A stretch of 64,000 nt of DNA from NCBI RefSeq assembly GCF_000428885.1, contig NZ_KE386810.1, forward strand, positions 394,979-458,978, in the 5' to 3' direction. A program made the position numbers and the translations under genes. Positions 39,255 through 47,865 of the stretch are shown piece by piece (position 1 is the first letter of the stretch; the number at the start of each line of letters is the position of its first letter). The notes beneath the pieces are model-generated. The model had not been told where the DNA came from and did no database searches. It was given only the letters and a program-made list of their open reading frames with translations. This DNA is from Geothrix fermentans DSM 14018 (lineage in GTDB: Bacteria; Acidobacteriota; Holophagae; Holophagales; Holophagaceae).

Positions 39255-40919
39255 CTAGCGCCGCCGAGCGACGACGGCCGCCGGATTGCGGGCGACTTCC
39301 TCCCAGCGGGCCTTCTCCTCCGGGCCGAGCCGCTTCCAGCTGGAAGCCTTGGCCATCACCAGGACCGGACGGACGGGATCCTCCTGCTTCAGGCGGTCGG
39401 CCACGGCGCCCAGGGCGGCGGGATCCTCGTCGAACCAGCGCCCGGCGTCGGCCAGGTGATCCCGGCCATAGGCCAGCTCCCCGGTGCCAGCCACCACCAC
39501 CGCCCGGGTGCGCGCGTAGAAGGGCAGCCCCTGGAAGTAGGTGCCGTAGCTGATCCACCTGGCTTCCGGCGGCCCGAGGCGGGCCAGGTCGGCCACGGAC
39601 TTGCCAGGGCCCGCCGCGGCCTGGGCCGCGAGCACCAGCAGCCACAGGGCGGCGCCGAGGGCGGCCATCAGGCGGGGGCCCGTGAGCCCCTTCGCCCGCA
39701 GGGCCCAGGCGCCCAGGCCCGCGAAGGCCAGGCCGAGCGCGGCCATCCAGGCCAACCCGCCCAGGTCCTTCCGGAAGACCGCCGTCGCCAGGAGGAAGAT
39801 GCCGCCCAGCGCCAGCAGCTCCCAGCCCATGCGCCGCAGGGCTGCGGATTCCTCACCCTCCCGCTCGAAGGCGCAGGCCAGGGCGGCCAGGGGCACGAGG
39901 ACCGGCAGGATGTAGGGGGGCAGCTTGGAGCCCGAGAGGCTGAAGAAGGCCAGGGGCCAGAGGAAGGCCACGAGGGTGACGCCGACGGTCCACCGGGCGA
40001 GGTGATCCGCGCCCTGGGGGCCGCGGCCCCGCAGGAAGGTCCAGGTGCGCCTGAGTCCCGCCACCGTGGCCGACAGCCAGGGCAGCAGGCCCACGGCGAG
40101 GATGCCGAGGAAGTAGAGCTTGTCCAGCAGCCAGTTGTTGGAGCCCTGACGGGCGTGCTCATGGGTGAGGAAGCGCGTGAAGTGCTCGTGGATGAAGAAG
40201 AACTGCGCATGGCCGGGGTTGGCTCGGTCCACGAACCAGAACCAGGGGGCCGCGAGCGCGAGGTAGAGCAGCCAGCCGAGGGGATCGAAGCCCGTGCGCA
40301 GGACGGCCCGGCGGAGGGCGGCATCCTTCCAGGCGAAGGGCAGCGAGAACAGGAGGATGCCGCCCATGAGGATCACCTGGGCCAGGCCCTTGGTGAGCAT
40401 GGCCCCGGCCATGAAGGTGAAGGCCGCCAGGGTCCAGCCCAGGCCGCCCCGCCCTTCCCGGCGCCGGGCCACGGCCTCCACGAAGGCGGCCAGGGCCGCC
40501 ACCAGGAAGGCGCTGAAGAGGGCATCCAGCGTGAGGATCTGGCCCACCAGGAAGGCCAGCAGGCCCGTGGCGGCCATGAAGGGTGCCCAGCGGGCATCCC
40601 GCGCGCCGAGGCGCTTCGCCAGCCGCCAGGCCGCCCAGATCACGAGCCCCGAGGCCAGGGCCAGGGGCAGCCGCGCGGCGGCGCCGTTCAACCCGAAGAG
40701 CTTCATGCTCAGGGCCGATAGCCAGTACTGGAGGGGGGGCTTCTCGAAGTAGAGCACCCCGTTGAGGCGCGGCGTCAGCCAGTCGCCCGTGGCCAGCATC
40801 TCCCGCGGGATCTCCGCATAGCGCCCCTCGTCCGGCTCCCACAGCGGCCGCACCAGCAGGGGCAGCAGACCCAGGAACACCCAGAGGGCGAGAAGCGTGT
40901 ACCGTTCGCGGCGCGTCAT
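39255..40919 (-). CDS. ArnT-like aminoarabinose/pentose transferase
   Basis: A 554-residue GT39 membrane enzyme. It has the ArnT catalytic motif EPDEGRYAEIPREML, then GDWLTPRLNGVLYFEKPPLQYW, and MTKGLAQVIL, with about 12 helices and a C-terminal periplasmic part. ArnT moves 4-amino-4-deoxy-arabinose from undecaprenyl phosphate to lipid A, giving polymyxin resistance. The ArnA-dehydrogenase-like gene immediately upstream strengthens this reading. The donor may also be another pentose. Start ATG 40919 was chosen over the longer frame, which runs into repeat DNA. Confidence 0.85.
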   Translation of the reverse strand: MTRRERYTLLALWVFLGLLPLLVRPLWEPDEGRYAEIPREMLATGDWLTPRLNGVLYFEKPPLQYWLSALSMKLFGLNGAAARLPLALASGLVIWAAWRLAKRLGARDARWAPFMAATGLLAFLVGQILTLDALFSAFLVAALAAFVEAVARRREGRGGLGWTLAAFTFMAGAMLTKGLAQVILMGGILLFSLPFAWKDAALRRAVLRTGFDPLGWLLYLALAAPWFWFVDRANPGHAQFFFIHEHFTRFLTHEHARQGSNNWLLDKLYFLGILAVGLLPWLSATVAGLRRTWTFLRGRGPQGADHLARWTVGVTLVAFLWPLAFFSLSGSKLPPYILPVLVPLAALACAFEREGEESAALRRMGWELLALGGIFLLATAVFRKDLGGLAWMAALGLAFAGLGAWALRAKGLTGPRLMAALGAALWLLVLAAQAAAGPGKSVADLARLGPPEARWISYGTYFQGLPFYARTRAVVVAGTGELAYGRDHLADAGRWFDEDPAALGAVADRLKQEDPVRPVLVMAKASSWKRLGPEEKARWEEVARNPAAVVARRR

Positions 40920-40947
40920 GGGTTTCGGAATTCCCCGGGGATAAATC

Positions 40948-41025
40948 TCACCACCAAGACACCAAGGCACCAAGAACTGCAAAAGCCTTCGGTCTTTTCT
41001 TGGTGTCTTGGTGCCTTGGTGGTGA
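40948..41025. repeat. 9-nt-periodic hairpin repeat (copy 2)
   Basis: Arms 40948-40976 and 40997-41025 (29 nt each) are inverted copies with two mismatches and a 20-nt loop. Each arm has three CACCAAG-type units spaced by 9 nt. It matches the element at 12749-12822 closely, including the flanking TCACCACCAAG start. It lies between the ArnA-like and ArnT-like genes on the minus strand. Confidence 0.8.
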
Positions 41026-41045
41026 TCAGTTGCAGTCCGAAAAAC

Positions 41046-42098
41046 CTAGTTCTCAGTCTCGACGATCTTCTCCAGGGCCTTGTGCTCTTCCACGAAGAAG
41101 TCGATGGCCTTCTTGAGGGAGTCCTTCATGGAGACCTTGGGCTGGAAGCCGAAGGTCTGCTGCATGCGCTTGATGCTGGGGGTGCGGCGGGCCACGTCCT
41201 GGTAGCCCTTGCCGTAGAACTCGCCGCTGCCGGTCTCCACCATGGTGCCTTCGGGGATGCCGCGCTCGATGCGGAAGGGGTGGTCCTTCCAGATGGCGAT
41301 CATCATCTCCGCGATCTCACGCACGCTGTAGTCGTTGGCGGGGTTGCCGATGTTGAAGATCTGGCCATCGGCCTTGCCGCCCTCGTTGCGCAGCACGGCC
41401 ATCAGGCCATCCAGGGCGTCGGCCACATCGATGAAGCAGCGGCGGGCGGTGCCGCCATCCACCAGCTGCAGGGGCTCCCCGTTGAACAGGTTCCAGCTGA
41501 ACTGCGTCACCAGGCGGCTGCTGCCCTCCTTGGCGGTGTTGAGGCTGTCGAGCTTGGGGCCCATCCAGTTGAAGGGCCGGAAGAGGGTGAAGCGCAGGCC
41601 CTGCTGGAAGCCGTAGGCCCAGATCACGCGGTCGAGCAGTTGCTTGCTGGTGCTGTAGATCCAGCGGTTCATGGGGATGGGGCCGGTCACCAGGGGCGAC
41701 TCGTGCTCGTCGAACTCCGCGTCCGGGCACATGCCGTAGACCTCGGAGGTGCTGGGGAACACGACGCGCTTCTTGTACTTCACGCACTGGCGGACCACGC
41801 GGAGGTTCTCCTCGAAGTCCAGCTCGAAGACGCGCAGGGGGTCGGTCACGTAGACCTTGGGTGTGGCGATGGCTACCAGCGGCAGCACCACGTCGCACTT
41901 CTTGATGTGGTACTCGATCCACTCCTTGGAGATGGTCACGTCCCCCTCCACGAAGTGGAAGCGGGGGTTGGCCAGGTGGTCCGACACCTTGTGGGTGCCC
42001 AGGTCCAGGCCGTAGACCTCCCAGTCCGTGTCCTTCATGATGCGGTCCACCAGGTGGGAACCGATGAAGCCATTGACACCCAGGATGAGGACTTTCAC
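41046..42098 (-). CDS. ArnA-type UDP-glucuronate decarboxylase (dehydrogenase domain only)
   Basis: A 350-residue short-chain dehydrogenase/epimerase. It matches the C-terminal half of ArnA, which oxidises and decarboxylates UDP-glucuronate to UDP-4-keto-arabinose. Evidence: GVNGFIGSHL (NAD site), FHFVEGDVTISKEWIEYHIKK, LPLVAIATP, FPSTSEVYGMC with S118 and E119, Y148-x3-K152, FRPFNWMGPKLD and GKGYQDVARR with the Arg-rich end. No formyltransferase domain is fused. Start is GTG 42098 with AGGAG upstream. A related UDP-xylose synthase function is possible. Confidence 0.9.
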   Translation of the reverse strand: MKVLILGVNGFIGSHLVDRIMKDTDWEVYGLDLGTHKVSDHLANPRFHFVEGDVTISKEWIEYHIKKCDVVLPLVAIATPKVYVTDPLRVFELDFEENLRVVRQCVKYKKRVVFPSTSEVYGMCPDAEFDEHESPLVTGPIPMNRWIYSTSKQLLDRVIWAYGFQQGLRFTLFRPFNWMGPKLDSLNTAKEGSSRLVTQFSWNLFNGEPLQLVDGGTARRCFIDVADALDGLMAVLRNEGGKADGQIFNIGNPANDYSVREIAEMMIAIWKDHPFRIERGIPEGTMVETGSGEFYGKGYQDVARRTPSIKRMQQTFGFQPKVSMKDSLKKAIDFFVEEHKALEKIVETEN

Positions 42099-42158
42099 GG
42101 GGACTCCTTGCGCAAACGTTTCAGTCTAGCCGCTTGGAAGCCAGGACGCAGCAGGCGA

Positions 42159-43061
42159 TTACCGCAGCCACCCCTTCTTCCGGAACCAGGCCCAGATGGC
42201 CAGGGCCGTGAGCGCCATGGCAGCGATGACCAGCGGGTAGCCGAAGCGGTGTTCCAGCTCGGGCATCCGCCGGAAGTTCATGCCGTATACGCCGGCGATG
42301 AAGGTGAGGGGCAGGAAGAAGGCGCTGAAGACCGTGAGCACCCGCATGACCTCGTTGGTGCGCTGGCTGGCCAGGTTGATCTCCAGGTTCATCAGGTGGG
42401 TGGCGCTCTCCAGCAGCTCGTCCGCCCAGGTGTGCAGGCGGTCCGCCTCCTCCACCACGTCCGCCAGCAGGCCCAGGTCGTCCCGCGCCTGCTCCCGGAG
42501 GGGTCCCAGCGCCGCCGTGATGCGCCCCAGGGTCCGCTTGATGACGGCGCAGCGGCGCTTGAGGCCGTACACCTGCCGGATGCCCAGGTGCGGGAGCTTC
42601 CGGTTGAAGAGGGCCGCCTCGATCTGGTCCAGCTTCTCCTCGCTCTCCCGCAGGGGTTCGTCGAAGGAGGCCACGGCCCTGGCGCAGAGGGCCAGCACCA
42701 GCTGTTCAGGCCGGAGGGACTGCCCCTTGGCCGCCCGCTCCGCCGCCTCGGCGAAGAAGGGCTGCTCCCGCCGGTGCACGGTGATGACAACGCCTTCCAT
42801 GATCAGCACCACCAGGCGCCGGGTCATGGCCTGGATGGTGTCGCCCCGCTTGGCCACCTCGTCGTAGGCGCGGAGGATGAGGAGCTGCTGGCCCGGCAGG
42901 CGCTCGTACTTGGGCAGGTGGGGCTGGTTGAGGAGATCCCGCACCGCCGCCGGGTGGAGCCCGTAGCGCCCGGCCACCTCCGCCATCTCCGCCGCCGTGG
43001 GATCCACCAGGTCCACCCAGGCGAAGGTGGAGCCCTCCGGAAGGGGCAGGTTCCGCAGCAT
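42159..43061 (-). CDS. corA: CorA family metal ion transporter
   Basis: A 300-residue membrane protein that forms a Mg2+/Co2+ channel. A long cytosolic N-terminal part with helices precedes two C-terminal membrane helices (about 240-262 and 272-292), the first ending with YGMNF, the selectivity signature, followed by the acidic loop RRMPELEH. A Ni2+ or Zn2+ preference (as for ZntB) cannot be excluded. The start codon shares one base with the stop of the MDR gene (TGATG). Confidence 0.93.
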   Translation of the reverse strand: MLRNLPLPEGSTFAWVDLVDPTAAEMAEVAGRYGLHPAAVRDLLNQPHLPKYERLPGQQLLILRAYDEVAKRGDTIQAMTRRLVVLIMEGVVITVHRREQPFFAEAAERAAKGQSLRPEQLVLALCARAVASFDEPLRESEEKLDQIEAALFNRKLPHLGIRQVYGLKRRCAVIKRTLGRITAALGPLREQARDDLGLLADVVEEADRLHTWADELLESATHLMNLEINLASQRTNEVMRVLTVFSAFFLPLTFIAGVYGMNFRRMPELEHRFGYPLVIAAMALTALAIWAWFRKKGWLR

Positions 43062-44125
43062 CAGGACACCCGGCACACCACCTTGCCGAAGCCCTGGCCG
43101 GCTTCGAGGTGGCGCTGGGCCGCGGGATACTCCGCCAGGTCGAAGACACAGTCGATCACGGGCCGGAAGGGCGGGTTGGTGGGGTTCTTCCTCAGGAGCG
43201 CGAGCAGGGTCCACAGGTGCTCCCGGCGGCCCATGTACGAGCCCCGGATCTGGATCTGCTTGGCGAAGAGGGCCTGCAGGCTGAAGGGGGTCTCCGGCCC
43301 GGTGGTGGCGCCGCAGGTGACGACGCGGCCGCCGCGGGCGCAGGCGGCCATGCTCGTGCTCCAAGTGGCCGCGCCCGCGTGCTCGAAGACCACATCCACC
43401 CCGCGCTTGCCCGTCAGCTCGCGCACCTTGGCGGCCAAGGCCTTCAGGTCGTCGCGCACGAGGACATGCTCGGCGCCCAGGTCCCAGCACTTCATGGCCT
43501 TCGCCTCGCTGCCCACCACGGCGATGGCCGAGCCGCCCAGGGCCCTCACCAGCTGGATGGCTGCGCTGCCCACGCCGCTGCCGCCGCCCCACACCAGCAC
43601 AGTCTCGCCGGGTCGCAGGGCCGCCTTGTGGACGAGCATCTCCCAGGCCGTGAGGAAGACCAGGGGGAAGGCCGCCGCCTGCTCGAAGTCCCAGTTCGGC
43701 GGGATGGGCACCAGGTTGGCCGCGGGCACCAGCACATGAGTGGCCGCGGTGCCGTCGCAGACGTGGCCCAGCACGCCATAGGACGGGCAGAGCATGTCGT
43801 CGCCCCGCAGGCAGGCCGGGCAGACGCCGCAGCTCAGGCCTGGCGCGATCATGGCGCTGCCGCCGGCCTCCAGGCCCGGCGGCAGGACTGTGCCCTCCCC
43901 CACGGCCTCGATGATCCCCGCGCCATCGCTGCCCGGCGTGAGCGGAAGGGGCAGCCGGACGCCGGGAATCCCCTCCGTGGTCCAGAGGTCGAGGTGGTTC
44001 AGGGCCATGGCCTTCAGCTCCAGCCGAACCCACCCAGGCTTGGGATCCCCGGGAGTGAGGGGTTCGCGGACCGGAGAGCCCGCCGGGCCGTGCTGGAGGA
44101 TGCGGAAGCGGAACGGAGCGGCCAT
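43061..44125 (-). CDS. Zinc-binding MDR alcohol dehydrogenase/quinone reductase
   Basis: A 354-residue medium-chain dehydrogenase/reductase. Structural zinc ligands CGVCPACLRGDDMLC are present (about 100-114), the NAD(P) fold has VWGGGSGVGSAAIQL, and the N-terminal MALNHLDLW is typical of quinone-oxidoreductase-like MDRs. The catalytic zinc site is less certain. It sits between gpsA (8-bp gap) and corA. Substrate unknown. Confidence 0.85.
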   Translation of the reverse strand: MAAPFRFRILQHGPAGSPVREPLTPGDPKPGWVRLELKAMALNHLDLWTTEGIPGVRLPLPLTPGSDGAGIIEAVGEGTVLPPGLEAGGSAMIAPGLSCGVCPACLRGDDMLCPSYGVLGHVCDGTAATHVLVPAANLVPIPPNWDFEQAAAFPLVFLTAWEMLVHKAALRPGETVLVWGGGSGVGSAAIQLVRALGGSAIAVVGSEAKAMKCWDLGAEHVLVRDDLKALAAKVRELTGKRGVDVVFEHAGAATWSTSMAACARGGRVVTCGATTGPETPFSLQALFAKQIQIRGSYMGRREHLWTLLALLRKNPTNPPFRPVIDCVFDLAEYPAAQRHLEAGQGFGKVVCRVS

Positions 44126-44133
44126 GGGGCCTC

Positions 44134-45118
44134 CTATTCGGACTTCAAGGACCTCGTCATCAGGCGGCGCACGGCCTCCTCGGGCCGCTCACCGTTCAGG
44201 AGGCGCTGCACCTCGGCGGCGATGGGCAGGTCGAGGCCGTGCTCTTTGGCCAGGGCCAGGGCCGCATCGGTGGTGAACATGCCCTCGATGATCTGGCCGC
44301 CCAGGGCGTCCCGTGCGGCCTCCACACTGTTGCCCTTCCCCACCATCTCGCCGAAGGTGCGGTTGCGGCTCTGGGGGCCCGTGGCCGTGAGCAGCAGGTC
44401 GCCCATGCCGGCCAGGCCCATCACCGTGGATGGCTGCCCGCCCAGCACCTCCACCAGCCGGGCCATCTCGGCCAGGCCCCGGGTGATGAGGGCGGCCCGG
44501 GCGTTGTAGCCCAGCTTCAGGCCATCGACAAGACCCGCCGCGATGGCCAGGACGTTCTTGAGGGCGCCGCAGAGCTCCGTGCCCACCACATCGCGGCTGA
44601 GGTAGATGCGCAGCTTCTCCGAGGCCAGCTGGGCCTGGAGGGCCTTGGCCCGGGGATCGGGGACGGTCTCCGGCAAGGCCAGCACGATGGCCGAGGGCAC
44701 CCCCCGGCTGACCTCATCCGCGAAGGTGGGGCCCGAGAGCGCCCCCACGGGCACGTCCAGCACGCCCGTGAGGGCCTGGGACAGCGTCTGGTGGGTGCTC
44801 TGGAGGATCCCCTTGCTCACGTGGATCACCAGCTCCGGCGCCTTCGCAGCTTTCGGGCGCAGAGTCCGCCAGGCGTCGGGCGTGACCTGGGTGGGCATGG
44901 CGGAGATCCAGAGAGGCGCCGCGAAGGCCGCCGATGGGTCGTCCGAGGTCTGGAGGTTGTCCGGGAACGTCACGTCCTTCAACCGGAGGTGGCGCCGCGT
45001 GGCCGCCATCTGGGCCATCTCCTCCGGGAAATTGCCCCAGAGCGCGACCTTCGCACCCGCCCGCGCCCAGGTGATGGCCAGGGCCGTGCCCCAGGCGCCG
45101 GAGCCGAAGACGCCGATG

Positions 45119-45132
<14 letters not shown>
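44134..45132 (-). CDS. gpsA: Glycerol-3-phosphate dehydrogenase [NAD(P)+]
   Basis: Makes sn-glycerol-3-phosphate from DHAP for phospholipid synthesis. The 332-residue protein has GSGAWGTALA (NAD site), SKGI, LSGPTFADEV, the catalytic Lys in ALKNVLAIAAGLVDGL and GLAEMARL, GMGDLLLTATGPQSRNRTFG and EGMFTT. AGGAGG 6 nt before ATG 45132 sets the start. It overlaps plsY by 14 nt. With plsY it provides the first two steps of phosphatidic acid synthesis. Confidence 0.96.
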
Positions 45133-45784
<652 letters not shown>

Positions 45785-45796
45785 GGACGCAGTGTA

Positions 45797-47023
45797 TCAG
45801 CCGTTCCGCAGGGCCCGCCGCAGCAGGTCCAGGGCCGAGGCGGCGGCGCGCAGCTGCACGTCGGCCCGGTCGCCGGGGAGGGTGAGGGCCTTGGCGATCG
45901 TCCCGTCCGGTCCTGCCAACGCGATGAACACGGCGCCCAGGGCCGCCTTCCCCTCGGTGCCAGGCCCCGCATTCCCCGTGAGGCCCAGCCCCCAGGTGGC
46001 GCCCAGCCTCGCCCGCACGGCCTCCGCCAGGGCCCGGCTGGTGGCCTCGGACACCGTGCCCTCCCGGGCCAGCAGGTCCGGGGGGAGCCCCAGTAGGTCC
46101 ATCTTCGCCCGGGGGGAATAGACCGTGGCCCCACCCAGGAACGCCTCGCTGGCGCCGGCGATGGCCGTGAGCCGCGCGGCCAGCAGGCCGCCGGTCATGC
46201 TCTCCGCCAGGGCGAGGGTCTCGCCGCGGGCCTTCAGGTCCTCGAGCACGGCGTCCTCGAGGTTGCCCGCTCCCAGGCCCACCAGGTCCTCGCCCAGCAC
46301 CGGCAGGAAGTCGGCGCGGGCGGCCTCCAGGGCCGCGGGGTCCGCGCCCCGGGCCAGCAGCTCCACCTGGGTGAGGCTGGCGAGGATGGTCCAGTCCAGG
46401 TCGCCGTGCCGCTGGCGTACCTCGCGGATGCGCTCGTCCAGGGCGCTCTCGGGCACGCCCGCCACCACCATGCGCAGCGTGTGGGTGGGAGCGCCCGCCA
46501 GGGCGCGCAGGCGGGGCTCCACCTGCTCCTCCCACATGCGCTTCATCTCCCGGGGCACCCCCGGCATCATGACGATCCGCACGCCGGGATGCCCCTTCGG
46601 ATCCTGCCACCATACGCCGGGGGCTGTGCCCACGGGGTTGCGCAGGGCCTCGGCCCCAACCGGCAGCAGGGCCTGCTTGAAGTTCGATTCGGGCGGAACC
46701 CGCTTGCGGGCGGCGTAGAAGGCCAGCATGTCCTCGCGGCTCTGGGCGTCCTCGCGCAGCTCCACGCCCAGCACTTCCGCGAAGCACTCCTTGGTGAAGT
46801 CGTCGAAGGTGGGCCCCAGCCCCCCCGTGGTGAGGATGAGGTCCGAGCGGGTCAGGGCCTCGCGGAAGAGCGCGGCCAGATCCTCATGGCTGTCCCCCAC
46901 GGCCGTCTTGCGGTGGAAGGCCAGGCCCAGGGAGGCCAGGCGCTCGCCCAGCCACACCGAATTGGTGTCCAGGCGCCGCGTGGTGAGCAGCTCCGTCCCG
47001 ATGGCGATGCATTCGATCCGCAT
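45797..47023 (-). CDS. cinA: CinA-like protein (NMN amidohydrolase)
   Basis: A 408-residue protein with an N-terminal MoCF-type domain (ECIAIGTELL, DTNSVWLGERLA, TTGGLGPTFDDFT, MMPGVPREM) and a C-terminal PncC domain (LALAESMTGGLLAARLTAIAGASEAFLGG, GLTGNAGPGTEGK). In other bacteria the C-terminal part deamidates NMN for NAD recycling and the N-terminal part hydrolyses ADP-ribose. It starts the run cinA-plsY-gpsA-MDR-corA and diverges from a small gene 29 bp away. Confidence 0.94.
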   Translation of the reverse strand: MRIECIAIGTELLTTRRLDTNSVWLGERLASLGLAFHRKTAVGDSHEDLAALFREALTRSDLILTTGGLGPTFDDFTKECFAEVLGVELREDAQSREDMLAFYAARKRVPPESNFKQALLPVGAEALRNPVGTAPGVWWQDPKGHPGVRIVMMPGVPREMKRMWEEQVEPRLRALAGAPTHTLRMVVAGVPESALDERIREVRQRHGDLDWTILASLTQVELLARGADPAALEAARADFLPVLGEDLVGLGAGNLEDAVLEDLKARGETLALAESMTGGLLAARLTAIAGASEAFLGGATVYSPRAKMDLLGLPPDLLAREGTVSEATSRALAEAVRARLGATWGLGLTGNAGPGTEGKAALGAVFIALAGPDGTIAKALTLPGDRADVQLRAAASALDLLRRALRNG

Positions 47024-47052
47024 CCTAGAATCATGCCCCAGGAGGCGCGCCC

Positions 47053-47349
47053 ATGATCATCCCGGATCTCGATGACCTGGTGCTGGAATCCGACGAGGAA
47101 TCCGGCATCCAGGAGCTGGGCCGGCGCTTCCTGGCCCGGGGCCCCTGGACCACGGTGGTGTTCCTCGTGAAGACGAAGACGGATCCTGAGGGAGACTGGG
47201 AAGGCCCCTTCCTCTGGCTGCACCGCTACCAGAAAGTGGCCCAGGGCTGGAAGCTCGTGAGCCGCTTCCGCACCACGGAGACCGCCCAGCTCCTGAAGCT
47301 GGCGGATGCCCTGGAGGAATGGAGAGACTACTTCAGCGCCGGCAGGTAG
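47053..47349 (+). CDS. Small hypothetical protein
   Basis: A 98-residue soluble protein with mixed alpha/beta predicted content and a long acidic N-terminus (DLDDLVLESDEESG). It has a good Shine-Dalgarno (GGAGG, about 8 nt before ATG). Its last 22 bp overlap the 3' end of the DinB-like gene on the other strand. Central motif WLHRYQKVAQGWKLVSRFR suggests a small conserved fold. No function is recognised. Confidence 0.7.
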   Translation: MIIPDLDDLVLESDEESGIQELGRRFLARGPWTTVVFLVKTKTDPEGDWEGPFLWLHRYQKVAQGWKLVSRFRTTETAQLLKLADALEEWRDYFSAGR

Positions 47350-47855
47350 CGCTCCCGGATCACCCCCAGGTGGTGGGCCGCGTGGCCCAGGGCGATGTAG
47401 GGGATGCAGCGGGCGGTGATGGCGCGATTGTTCGTGGTGCCCTGGTTCAGCCAGGCCGCATCGGGAAGGCCGCGGAAGAGCGTGAGGCTGGCCGTGCGCA
47501 CGGCCCGCCAATCCGCCAGCAGATCGGCCATGGTGCGGCCATCGGCCTTGGCGGCCGCGGCGTAGGCATCCTCCTCGAAGCCCGGCATGGGCGTGGCGTC
47601 GCCCCGGCCGATGCGCAGGCAGCGGTAGGTGAAGATGCGCTCGGCGTCGCTCAGGTGCAGGAGCAGGTCCTTCAGGCTCCACTTGCCGGGGGCGTAGCGG
47701 AAGGTGCCCTGGGCCTCGGAGAATCCGGAGAACAGACTCTCCACCTCGCCCAGCTGCGCCTGGAGCAGGGCCAGCACATCGCCATCGGCTGCTTCGAGGA
47801 TGTAGGGTGCGTAGCCCTCGGCGTATTCACCGGGAAGCGGTCGCGTGAGGCTCAT
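47328..47855 (-). CDS. DinB/YfiT-like four-helix protein
   Basis: A 175-residue protein of the DinB superfamily, a four-helix bundle that usually binds a metal with three His. Candidate ligands: H67 in LLLHLSDAERIF and the His cluster in ALGHAAHHLGVIRERYL. Some relatives use bacillithiol or mycothiol; others have unknown roles. It follows pyk by 10 bp in the same direction, with GGAGG before the ATG, so it is probably co-transcribed. Confidence 0.85.
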   Translation of the reverse strand: MSLTRPLPGEYAEGYAPYILEAADGDVLALLQAQLGEVESLFSGFSEAQGTFRYAPGKWSLKDLLLHLSDAERIFTYRCLRIGRGDATPMPGFEEDAYAAAAKADGRTMADLLADWRAVRTASLTLFRGLPDAAWLNQGTTNNRAITARCIPYIALGHAAHHLGVIRERYLPALK

Positions 47856-47865
47856 GGGCCCTCCT

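Noticed and set aside
40948-41025. CRISPR-like repeat array
   Set aside because: The units are 9 nt apart, form one palindrome, and there are no 25-40 nt spacers or cas genes.
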